A stretch of DNA of 24,962 bases from the NCBI GenBank assembly GCA_017888105.1, contig JAGHGS010000150.1, forward strand, positions 1 to 24,962, written 5' to 3'. A program made the translations under genes and the position numbers. Below, piece by piece: positions 7,558 to 14,167 of the stretch; positions within the stretch are counted from its first letter, which is position 1; each line of letters begins with the position of its first letter. This DNA is from Bacilli bacterium (lineage in GTDB: Bacteria; Bacillota_I; Bacilli_A; RF39; UBA660). Under the pieces are notes generated by a model. It had not been told where the DNA came from, did not search any database, and worked only from the letters and a program-made list of their open reading frames with translations.

Positions 7558-8687
7558 TGGAAACAATCGAAAAAATAGAGAAATTAAAAAAAGAACGAAA
7601 AGAAATTATTGAGGGTTCTAGTAAAAAAAGACCAATCGATACATACATTGACAAAGAAACATCTCAAATATCTAACATATATCATACCATTGTTACCGAT
7701 ATTAAAGAAGAAACCAAAGATGTCAAAACTTTTACTCTAACTGCGGATAAAGATTCTCCAACACCCCATTTAGCACCTTTTAAAGCAGGAGAATATATTA
7801 CTATTCATGTAACCGTTAAATCTTCACCGGTAACAAGAGCTTATTCTCTTTCTTCAAGTCCATCTTTAGCAAATAAAGATATCTATAAAATTACGATTAA
7901 AAGAGTAGAAAATGGTTTAGTTAGTAATTATATGTTAGATGAAATAAAAGTAGGAGATAAACTAGATGTATCTAAACCAGCTGGTAATTTTGGCTATAAT
8001 CCCATTCGCGATGAAGAAAATGTAATAGCAATTGCGGGAGGAAGCGGAATAACTCCTTTTATGTCTCTAGCATACGCCATATTAGAAGGGACATATAATT
8101 GTAATTTAACGGTATTTTATAGTGTAAGAACATATGAAGATATTATCTTTAAAAGTGAAATTGAAGAAATAAATAAGAAGAAGAAAAATGTTAAATTTGT
8201 AATTACTTTAACAAGAGAAGAAAAGGAAGGGTACTTAAATGGCCATTTAACAAAAGAAATGTTAGAGCCATTTATTAAAGAATTTAATACAGTATTAATG
8301 TGTGGTCCAAAAGAATTATATCGATCTATGAATGATATTTTAAATGAGTTTAATATTCCAAGAAAATCCGTTCATTACGAAAACTTTTTTGTAGAATATG
8401 AACCAGCTGAAAAAACAACATATAAATTAAAGGTAGTGATGAAAGATAAAGTAGAAGAAATCACTTGCAAAAATGATGAAACTTTATTAGTAGCTATGGA
8501 AAGAGCGGGTATTAAAGCCCCATCTTTATGCCGAGTAGGAGAATGTGGTTATTGTAGAAGTATTCTTTTAGATGGCAAAGTAAAAATGATTGGGGCTAGT
8601 CTAAAAAAAGCAGAAGCTGAAAATGATTATATTCATCCATGTGTATCATTTCCAGATAGTGATATTGTTTTAAGATTAGATATATAA
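7557..8687 (+). CDS. Ferredoxin-NAD(P)H reductase-type flavoprotein with C-terminal [2Fe-2S] domain
   Basis: 376 aa; the ATG at 7557 overlaps the preceding stop (TAATG), so the pair is translationally coupled. A ~40-residue charged N-terminal extension precedes an FNR-like FAD domain with RAYSLSSSP (residues 94-102). An NAD(P)-binding domain follows with IAGGSGITPFMS (159-170) and the late motif MCGP (248-251). The C-terminal plant-type ferredoxin domain has cysteines 325, 330, 333 and 362 (C-x4-C-x2-C-x28-C), a complete [2Fe-2S] ligand set. The order FAD-NAD-ferredoxin matches phthalate-dioxygenase-reductase, HCP-reductase and PaaE-like proteins. It shuttles electrons from NAD(P)H via flavin and cluster to a partner; operon position makes the CrtI-like protein the obvious acceptor, although no oxygenase is present. 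Confidence 0.92.
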   Translation: METIEKIEKLKKERKEIIEGSSKKRPIDTYIDKETSQISNIYHTIVTDIKEETKDVKTFTLTADKDSPTPHLAPFKAGEYITIHVTVKSSPVTRAYSLSSSPSLANKDIYKITIKRVENGLVSNYMLDEIKVGDKLDVSKPAGNFGYNPIRDEENVIAIAGGSGITPFMSLAYAILEGTYNCNLTVFYSVRTYEDIIFKSEIEEINKKKKNVKFVITLTREEKEGYLNGHLTKEMLEPFIKEFNTVLMCGPKELYRSMNDILNEFNIPRKSVHYENFFVEYEPAEKTTYKLKVVMKDKVEEITCKNDETLLVAMERAGIKAPSLCRVGECGYCRSILLDGKVKMIGASLKKAEAENDYIHPCVSFPDSDIVLRLDI

Positions 8688-9253
8688 TGTTAAAAGAATA
8701 TATAAAAGCAATCAAAAAAGATTTCAAACTTGCCATTGGAATAGGAATAATATTTTTAATAATTTCAATTATCCTTTTGATATGTAAAATAAGCTCAATA
8801 GGCTTAATCCTATTTTCTTTTGGAACAATTATGATTGTAACAGAAATAGTAGAAATTCTAAATTTTAATAATATTTATAAAATAATGTCTGAAAGTGAAA
8901 AAAATGATATTGAAAACGAACTAAATAAAACAATATTAACATCTAAAAATAATTATACTATTACGGAAAACGGAATATTTATTCCTCGAAAATTATTCTT
9001 TATGAAATATCAAGATATTATTTTAATTTATGAAAGGCCAAAATTTAGAAGTAATACATTAGAAGTATATATTAATATTATAACTGAAGATAATAAAAGA
9101 TTTCATCTTCCCACTTATACAACAAATATGACAATAGGGTTTGAATATTATGATTTAAAAGAAATAATTATAAAGAAAAATCCCAGTGTTTTAGTTGGAA
9201 AGAATAAAGAAAACAAAATTATTCTAAAAGAAAAATATAACATTATTTTATAA
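8687..9253 (+). CDS. Small membrane protein, two TM helices plus soluble beta-rich domain
   Basis: 188 aa; the ATG at 8687 shares one base with the preceding stop, so it belongs to the xfp operon. Residues ~14-55 form two adjacent hydrophobic helices (LAIGIGIIFLIISIILLI and ISSIGLILFSFGTIMIV). The remainder (about 80-188) is a soluble domain with alternating strands (YTITENGIFIP, FFMKYQDIILIYERP, LEVYINIITEDNKRFHLP). This layout resembles YcxB-like or bacterial PH-domain membrane proteins, but only at the level of architecture. It is the last gene before a bidirectional terminator. Its relation to the redox enzymes upstream is unknown. Confidence 0.75.
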   Translation: MLKEYIKAIKKDFKLAIGIGIIFLIISIILLICKISSIGLILFSFGTIMIVTEIVEILNFNNIYKIMSESEKNDIENELNKTILTSKNNYTITENGIFIPRKLFFMKYQDIILIYERPKFRSNTLEVYINIITEDNKRFHLPTYTTNMTIGFEYYDLKEIIIKKNPSVLVGKNKENKIILKEKYNIIL

Positions 9254-9278
9254 ACGACTCTCATTATTGAGAGTCGTT
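9253..9278. terminator. Bidirectional terminator between xfp operon and double-HTH regulator
   Basis: A perfect 11-bp inverted repeat, AACGACTCTCA (9253-9263) and TGAGAGTCGTT (9268-9278), with a 4-nt loop. The plus stop codon (9251-9253) touches the left arm and the minus stop codon (9264-9266) lies in the loop. Confidence 0.75.
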
Positions 9279-9710
9279 ATCAATTCTTCCTAGAAGATAA
9301 TCAGCAGATACTCCATATTGATGACATATTTGATAAAGAAAAGGGGTAGCAATTAGATATCTTCCTTTTTCATAATTGCAAATGACAGATTTATTTGTAT
9401 TTAGCGTTTTTGCTAGTTTATCTTGGGTTATTTTATTTTTCTTACGCCATTCTTTTAATCTTTTGCCAACTATTTTAACATCAAATTCTTTATTTATGGG
9501 AAGTTGCTCATGTATATTAAAATTAAATATTTCATCAACTCTGATATTAAAATAATTACAAAAAGAAATTAGGTGTTTAATGGGTATGAGTTCATATCCA
9601 TTTTCATATTTGTTATAGACTGTTCTATCAATACCAAGAATATTTGCCATATTGCTTTGATTAAGATTATTTTGCTCTCTTGTCTTTTTTAAATTAATTT
9701 TGTATTCCAT
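9264..9710 (-). CDS. Tandem double-HTH (XRE) transcriptional regulator
   Basis: Start ATG 9710 is preceded by GGTGAT; an upstream in-frame TTG at 9728 lacks a site. The 148-aa product has two XRE helix-turn-helix domains and nothing else. Domain 1 is residues ~5-60 (LKKTREQNNLNQSNMANILG, YNKYENG) and domain 2 ~80-142 (LKEWRKKNKITQDKLAKTLN, CNYEKG). It is paralogous to 1169-1612: same length, spacing and joint segment (SFCNYFNIRVDEIF versus QFCNYFGVSIDYVV). It is divergent from the surface-protein gene at 9908, whose promoter contains inverted CTAGCT repeats around the -10 box. Repression of that gene is the simplest hypothesis (inference). Confidence 0.88.
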   Translation of the reverse strand: MEYKINLKKTREQNNLNQSNMANILGIDRTVYNKYENGYELIPIKHLISFCNYFNIRVDEIFNFNIHEQLPINKEFDVKIVGKRLKEWRKKNKITQDKLAKTLNTNKSVICNYEKGRYLIATPFLYQICHQYGVSADYLLGRIDNDSQ

Positions 9711-9785
9711 AAAATTATCACCAAACAAATTTTCTCATTTATTCTCATTAAAATTAACCATAGGTGCAAAATGTAAAACTTTTTC

Positions 9786-9829
9786 TTGACTTTTTGTCTA
9801 GCTGTATTTATAATTTAACTATAAGCTAG
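9786..9829 (+). promoter_or_regulatory. Promoter of the surface-protein gene with flanking inverted repeat
   Basis: TTGACT (9786-9791), 17 bp, TATAAT (9809-9814), a near-perfect sigma-A promoter. The spacer contains CTAGCT (9798-9803) and its inverse AGCTAG lies just past the -10 box (9824-9829), a dyad spanning the -10 and start region as expected of a repressor operator. A third CTAGC copy is at 9883-9887. The predicted start near 9821 leaves a leader of ~87 nt. Confidence 0.7.
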
Positions 9830-9835
9830 GAAACT

Positions 9836-9904
9836 TATCATATATCTATGATAGATTATTTTGATGAGATTTAAAATGAAGCCTAGCATCATGAAAGGTG
9901 TTAG
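9836..9904 (+). promoter_or_regulatory. Structured 5' leader of the surface-protein gene
   Basis: TATCATA (9836-9842), loop TATC, TATGATA (9847-9853) is a perfect 7-bp hairpin. Further down, CTAGCA (9883-9888) can pair with TGTTAG (9899-9904, one G-U), placing the AAAGGTG ribosome binding site (9894-9900) in the loop and stem. This would modulate translation. No known riboswitch class is recognised. Confidence 0.4.
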
Positions 9905-9907
9905 ATT

Positions 9908-11257
9908 ATGAAGATTGAGACATTAAAGAAAAGTCATTTAAAAAGAAATATTATGTTAGGAGTAGTAGCTGTACTAATAATAAGTGCAGTCATACTAAAT
10001 TTTACGAGAGCAAAATACAGAACTACACAATCTATACCTTTAGTAAATGGAACAATTAATTATAGCTTAGCTGATTTAAATGCCGTAGCAATATATATAA
10101 ATGGCGATAGTGGTTACACCAAAGCAGATACGATACCTGATGGATATGTGTTAAATGAGAGTGAAAGTTATTGCACAATAAACGGCGAAAAAGATACAAG
10201 TATCTCCCTATCTTATGATACAGCAACAAAAAGTTTAAGCGTAACACCAATGACAACAAAGGGAACAAAATGCTATCTATATTTTGATGAACAAAAAATA
10301 TTATTAAAAGATGCAATCTTAGCAAATAGCGAACTAAAAACAGATACACCAGACTTTAGTAAAACAAGTTGTACAAACGGAAGTAATAATGGAGGTAATT
10401 GTGGAGAAGAGACTGTAGGAATCTATGAAGAAACGACAAGTAAAGGGAAAACATACTACTATAGAGGCGATGTAGAAAATAATTATTTGGTATTTGCCGA
10501 TAAGTATTGGCGAATTATTCGAATTAATGAAGATGGAACCGTGCGAATCATCTATAGTGGAGAGAAATCAGAAGTAGATGCAGCCGGAAAAGAGACTGTA
10601 CTAGCGAATGGATATGATGATAGCAGTACGGATTATACCCAAATCCAATACAGTGCATTCAATAGTTCGTATAATGCAAGTTACTATGTAGGATATACAT
10701 ATACAGAAGGATTACAAAGACCAAGCACCCAAAATGGTGTAACAGCAAGTACCATAAAAGGAATACTAGATAGTTGGTATAGTAATAACTTGCAAAGTTA
10801 TGATAACAAGATAGCCAGTGGAGGAAGTGCGGGATTTTGTAACGATCGAAATACAAGAAGTGGAGATAGTTGGGTAAGTAGTGGAACAACATTCTATTAT
10901 GCAGCATATGAAAGAAGAAGTAATGGAACACCAAGTTATGAATGTAGCAATACCAATGACTTGTATACAACGAAAATAGGACTCATTACAGCAGATGAAG
11001 TCATGTATGCAGGGGCAGCCGGAACAACAAGTAACTATGGATATTACCTCTATACAGGAAACTATTATTGGACCATGTCTCCGTATGGCTTTTTCGGCAG
11101 TGTTGCTTGGGAGTTCGCTGTGGATTCGGCTGGCAACCTCAACAACTGGTACATGACTAACGCTGGTCCGGGTGTGCGCCCAGTAATCAGTCTGAAGGCT
11201 GATGTAGCCATTTCCTCTGGAAATGGCACGTCAGAAACACCTTACGTCGTTTCATAA
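9908..11257 (+). CDS. Secreted or anchored surface protein with hypervariable-type C-terminal domain
   Basis: 449 aa; ATG 9908 follows AAAGGTG. Residues ~11-32 (KRNIMLGVVAVLIISAVILN) are a signal/anchor helix, and the following RAKYRTTQSIPLVNGTINYS resembles SipW-type export signals seen on fibre-forming proteins. The middle contains a cysteine-containing beta region and a conserved-looking YWRIIRINEDGTVRIIY segment (about residues 199-215). The end (residues 390-449, WTMSP...GVRPVISL...) matches in style the C-type-lectin-like or DUF6273-type domains of large gut-Firmicute paralogous surface families and the target proteins of diversity-generating retroelements. GC content is higher than in neighbouring genes and jumps to ~51% in the last 60 codons, which use CTG, CTC, CGC and GTG codons rare elsewhere here. 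Likely an adhesin or binding protein (inference). Confidence 0.85.
   Translation: MKIETLKKSHLKRNIMLGVVAVLIISAVILNFTRAKYRTTQSIPLVNGTINYSLADLNAVAIYINGDSGYTKADTIPDGYVLNESESYCTINGEKDTSISLSYDTATKSLSVTPMTTKGTKCYLYFDEQKILLKDAILANSELKTDTPDFSKTSCTNGSNNGGNCGEETVGIYEETTSKGKTYYYRGDVENNYLVFADKYWRIIRINEDGTVRIIYSGEKSEVDAAGKETVLANGYDDSSTDYTQIQYSAFNSSYNASYYVGYTYTEGLQRPSTQNGVTASTIKGILDSWYSNNLQSYDNKIASGGSAGFCNDRNTRSGDSWVSSGTTFYYAAYERRSNGTPSYECSNTNDLYTTKIGLITADEVMYAGAAGTTSNYGYYLYTGNYYWTMSPYGFFGSVAWEFAVDSAGNLNNWYMTNAGPGVRPVISLKADVAISSGNGTSETPYVVS
11075..11257 (+). other. GC-rich 3' cassette, candidate DGR-type variable region
   Basis: By hand count 93 of 183 bases are G or C, against roughly 35-40% in the rest of the gene. 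The first 57 bases from 11078 contain only 4 adenines. A very GC-rich block (11165-11181, GGTCCGGGTGTGCGCCC) encoding GPGVRP follows. A perfect 9-bp hairpin then sits at 11207-11227. Variable sequence, GC-rich block and hairpin near the 3' end of a lectin-like gene is the known order at diversity-generating-retroelement target sites. No template repeat or reverse transcriptase is in the window. Confidence 0.5.
11207..11227. repeat. Perfect 9-bp inverted repeat inside the coding region
   Basis: GCCATTTCC (11207-11215), loop TCT, GGAAATGGC (11219-11227), encoding A-I-S-S-G-N-G. There is no T-run after it and 30 further coding bases follow, so it is not a terminator. Its placement 26 bp after the GC-rich block fits a target-site hairpin/cruciform of retrohoming elements. 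Confidence 0.7.
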
Positions 11258-11263
11258 TTAATC

Positions 11264-11295
11264 ACCATCACTAATATATTATAGTGGTGGTTTTT
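11264..11295 (+). terminator. Terminator of the surface-protein gene, embedding the next RBS
   Basis: ACCATCACTA (11264-11273) pairs with TAGTGGTGGT (11282-11291) over 10 bp with one T-G pair, followed by TTTTT. The right arm contains GGTGG, the ribosome binding site of the GDPD gene that starts at 11296. Confidence 0.75.
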
Positions 11296-11895
11296 ATGTT
11301 TATTGCCCATAGAGGTTTAGTAAAAAAAGGAATAGTAGAAAATACATTACCAGCTTTTTTAGGTGCTATTAATAGTGATAAATATGCTGGTTTTGAACTT
11401 GATATTTATACAAGTAAAGATAATGAATTTATTATCCATCATGACCCTTTATTAGATGGCAAATTAATATGGAATTATGAATATAAAGAATTAAAGAAAA
11501 AAGGGGTAGTAAAATTAGAGGATGTTTTAAAACTTAAAACTAATAAAATTATTTTGATTGAAATTAAAGATATTAATATAGATATCAATCAATTTACTAA
11601 ATTATTAAATAAATATCAAAATAAGAAAATATATGTCATGTCTTTTTTTAATAGTGTTATTCGTAAATTTAAAAATCCAACCTTTAAAGTTGGCGTTCTA
11701 AATTATTTATTAAATAGTACAGCTGAATACCCCTATGATTTTATTGGTATATTATATGATGTGGCAACGAAGCACATGATAAATAGTTTAAAAGAACTAA
11801 ATATAGAAGTGTTTTTATATGCTTTAAGTAAAAAAGATAAGTATATCTTTAAAGATGTATATTATATAGTTAATGATGCTATGTTAGAAAGTTAA
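11296..11895 (+). CDS. Glycerophosphodiester phosphodiesterase (GDPD) family protein
   Basis: 199 aa, slightly shorter than the usual ~240. ATG 11296 is chosen because FIAHRG must be near the N-terminus and GGTGG precedes it. Catalytic pattern of the TIM-barrel GDPD family: H5-R6 (IAHRG), E15-N-T (VENTLPAF), E34 and D36 (FELDIY), and H49-D50 (IIHHDPLLDG). The family hydrolyses glycerophosphodiesters to glycerol-3-phosphate and an alcohol using a divalent metal, usually for phospholipid turnover. No signal peptide, so cytoplasmic. The stop codon overlaps that of the convergent CapA gene by 4 bases. Its own ribosome site is inside the upstream terminator, so it is probably expressed by read-through (inference). 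Confidence 0.88.
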   Translation: MFIAHRGLVKKGIVENTLPAFLGAINSDKYAGFELDIYTSKDNEFIIHHDPLLDGKLIWNYEYKELKKKGVVKLEDVLKLKTNKIILIEIKDINIDINQFTKLLNKYQNKKIYVMSFFNSVIRKFKNPTFKVGVLNYLLNSTAEYPYDFIGILYDVATKHMINSLKELNIEVFLYALSKKDKYIFKDVYYIVNDAMLES

Positions 11896-13091
11896 AAACT
11901 TCTAAATTCTTCTGGGATAACTTCATAATAAGTATTTGAAATAAAATCTTTTGTAAATCCTTGTTTATAACGATAATGACTAACTTCTATATCTTCGGTA
12001 TAAAGATGATAGGGAACCAGTTTTAAATTTTGTAAATTAGCATCATAGTAATTAATAATAGGTTCAGTTGTAATATCATGAATTTCAATCTTATTATTTT
12101 CTTTTGTAACAACAAGCTTGCTTAACAAACCTATTTGATAAGCATTGTTAAAGGTATTATTCGTACGAGGAATATCCTCATCTGCACTTACAAAATTACC
12201 AAGAGAATAGTAAACTAAAGTTTTATGTTCATCCCCAATCCATTCTATAGGCTGGATATTATGTGAGTGATTTCCAACAACGATATCAACACCTAAACTG
12301 TTAAAAAATAAAGCTAGTTCTTTTTGGGTATCATTTGGGGTAAAAGTATATTCACTTCCCCAATGCATAAGAATAATGGTTACATCTACTTGTTTTTTTA
12401 TTTCTTCAATTTGTTTTTTCATTCTAAGTTTATCTTCATCGGTTACAACACTACTATAATTTGATTTATATAAACTAACCATATATTCATCTTCATGGTT
12501 CATTTTAACATTCGTACCCATTGTATAAGCTAGAAATCCAAAGCGAATGCCATTTATTTCTAAAATATGTAACTGATTTACATCTTCTTTTTCTTTAAAC
12601 GTTCCAACTGTTAAGATATCACTATTGTTCTTAAAATAATCAATAGTGGAGATAACACCATTTCTTCCTTGGTCAAAAGCATGATTATTTGCAGTTGATA
12701 AAACTTCGAAATCTAAGGAAGCAACTAAATTACCAACCCAAGGTGGAGCTGAAAAATTATAATTATCGCCACCTTTAACTGGCATATCATCATTTCCAAT
12801 CACTACTTCCATATTACCAATTGATAAATCATCATTTAAAAAGTAATCTTTTACTAGACTAAAATATAAATCTTTATCTTCTCCATTATTTATCGCGTTA
12901 TAATACATGGTCTCAAATAATAAGTCGCCAACTAAAGTTAATTTAGCAGTATGAGTTTCTGCTGGTACTTCTTCTTTAATAGGGATACCCTCGTTTTCTT
13001 TTTCTTCCTTTTTTTGATAAGTAAAGATGATACTGCATCCAATTACACCAATAATTATAAGAATAACCAACATAAACCACAACTTTTTCAT
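11892..13091 (-). CDS. CapA/PgsA-family metallophosphoesterase-like exported protein
   Basis: 399 aa; ATG 13091 follows AGGTG. An N-terminal hydrophobic segment (residues ~3-25) anchors or exports it; VIGC at 16-19 could be a lipobox, but hydrophobicity continues past it. The CapA (poly-gamma-glutamate capsule) domain follows, with LTLVGDLLFE near 52, DLSIGNMEVVIG, STANNHAFDQGRNG, ILMHWGSEYTFTP and DIVVGNHSHNIQPIEW. These are the Asp, Asn-Glu, Asn-His, His-Trp-Gly-x-E and Gly-His-x-H motifs of the metallophosphoesterase fold. No pgsB or pgsC genes are adjacent, so a role in capsule formation is unproven; isolated CapA-like proteins are common near sporulation and envelope genes. It lies just downstream of the ger operon with its own promoter. 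Confidence 0.9.
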   Translation of the reverse strand: MKKLWFMLVILIIIGVIGCSIIFTYQKKEEKENEGIPIKEEVPAETHTAKLTLVGDLLFETMYYNAINNGEDKDLYFSLVKDYFLNDDLSIGNMEVVIGNDDMPVKGGDNYNFSAPPWVGNLVASLDFEVLSTANNHAFDQGRNGVISTIDYFKNNSDILTVGTFKEKEDVNQLHILEINGIRFGFLAYTMGTNVKMNHEDEYMVSLYKSNYSSVVTDEDKLRMKKQIEEIKKQVDVTIILMHWGSEYTFTPNDTQKELALFFNSLGVDIVVGNHSHNIQPIEWIGDEHKTLVYYSLGNFVSADEDIPRTNNTFNNAYQIGLLSKLVVTKENNKIEIHDITTEPIINYYDANLQNLKLVPYHLYTEDIEVSHYRYKQGFTKDFISNTYYEVIPEEFRSF

Positions 13092-13111
13092 ACTGCACCT
13101 ACTTCATACTT

Positions 13112-13120
13112 ATTATATCA
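13112..13120 (-). promoter_or_regulatory. Extended -10 promoter of the CapA gene
   Basis: On the minus strand TGA plus TATAAT forms an extended -10 element (TGn-TATAAT), ~20 bp before the ATG at 13091. No strong -35. Confidence 0.55.
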
Positions 13121-13128
13121 TGAAGCCA

Positions 13129-13155
13129 AAAGAAAAAACAGCTATGCTGTCTTCT
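13129..13155 (-). terminator. Terminator of the ger operon
   Basis: On the minus strand ACAGC/GCTGT, extended by A-T and G-U pairs to ~10 bp with an ATA loop, is followed by TTTTTTCTTTT. The permease stop TAG (13142-13144) lies at the loop. Confidence 0.75.
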
Positions 13156-14167
13156 TTTTGAGTAAATAGAGGAATAGTAAAATAATAATAATTGATAAGA
13201 TGAAAGAAACATATGGTAGGGCATAATAAACAAATAATTCATGAATATAATTAGCATCGAAAAATTTATCAATTAAAATTGCCACAATAATGATAATAAT
13301 TAAGGTTGACCAATTACTATGTTTTTTAGGAACTAGCTCTTTAATTGAATAAATACTAAAAGCCGAAGTAATAAATAAATCAAAAGCCCAAGCTACCGAT
13401 AAAATATTTTCTACTTTTTCAATAAAATTTAGGAGTTTTACTTGTTTTAAAACCATATATTCTGGAAACCGAAATACATTTACTAAAACTTCACCAAAAA
13501 CCCCATTAATACATAAAATCGCAATCACAACTAGAATAGCGGATACTAAATAATATTTGACATAATGCTTTATATCACTATCAAAGTGTAGGGTAAGTAT
13601 TCCTGGCAATGCACTAATACCGGCAAAAGAGATAATAGTCATAAGCATACTAGTTGGTTTTGTTGTTAAAATTGGTAAAAAATTATTATAATCAAAATTA
13701 CCAAAAATACTAATAATAGAAAGAAGAGATAAAGTAATGCTAATGGGAAGTAGAGCAGTTGCCAGTTTATGTATCATAGATAAGCCATTTGATGAGGCAT
13801 AAATAAGGAGTAGGAGCCAAGGAATTAAAATCATGTAAACAGGGGTAGTCGCCAGTAAAAAGGAAGAAACAAAGGTTTTATAGGTAAGCAAAGTATAAAT
13901 TAAAATAATAATACTGGCTATTAAAAGAAGCGTTCTGGTAATAGTACCCATCGTTTTATGTTGAGCAAATATTTGTTTTAAGTCGCGGTGCTTTTTCGCT
14001 CTAATAATATAACGATAAGCAAGAATAATACATAATCCTAAAAACATTCCCAATATTGCCCCAATATAGGTATCTTTATCCGTATATTTACAAATAAGAG
14101 AAATACCTAAACCAAAAAATAAACTTCTTGTTAAGAAAAATAGGGGTGTTGCACTTACATTTTTCAT
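13142..14167 (-). CDS. gerKB: Spore germination permease, GerAB/GerKB type
   Basis: 341 aa, close to the usual ~360, almost entirely hydrophobic with about ten predicted membrane helices. The APC-superfamily organisation of GerAB is visible: the opening KNVSATPLFFLTRSLFFGLG, then SAILVVIAILCINGVFGEVLV, and LNFIEKVENILSVAWAFDLFITSAF, equivalent to the conserved R-L-E-x-I-x-x-x-x-W segment of endospore germination permeases. It is the B subunit of a germinant receptor in the spore inner membrane and binds the nutrient germinant. ATG 14167 overlaps the C-subunit stop by 4 bp and follows GAGGTG. The symbol is assigned from the A-C-B gene order typical of gerK; germinant specificity is not known. 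Confidence 0.9.
   Translation of the reverse strand: MKNVSATPLFFLTRSLFFGLGISLICKYTDKDTYIGAILGMFLGLCIILAYRYIIRAKKHRDLKQIFAQHKTMGTITRTLLLIASIIILIYTLLTYKTFVSSFLLATTPVYMILIPWLLLLIYASSNGLSMIHKLATALLPISITLSLLSIISIFGNFDYNNFLPILTTKPTSMLMTIISFAGISALPGILTLHFDSDIKHYVKYYLVSAILVVIAILCINGVFGEVLVNVFRFPEYMVLKQVKLLNFIEKVENILSVAWAFDLFITSAFSIYSIKELVPKKHSNWSTLIIIIIVAILIDKFFDANYIHELFVYYALPYVSFILSIIIILLFLYLLKKKTA

Noticed and set aside
10056..10970. Two open frames on the minus strand inside the surface-protein gene (10056-10349 and 10659-10970)
   Set aside because: Their composition (long runs of His, Tyr, Leu) reflects the reverse complement of the real gene; no ribosome sites and no family features.
11892..13091. 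CapA gene as part of a poly-gamma-glutamate capsule operon
   Set aside because: No pgsB/pgsC (capB/capC) genes nearby; only the family assignment is supported.
12951..13169. Plus-strand frame across the CapA start and ger terminator
   Set aside because: Phe-rich antisense frame covering regulatory DNA and the CapA signal segment; not coding.
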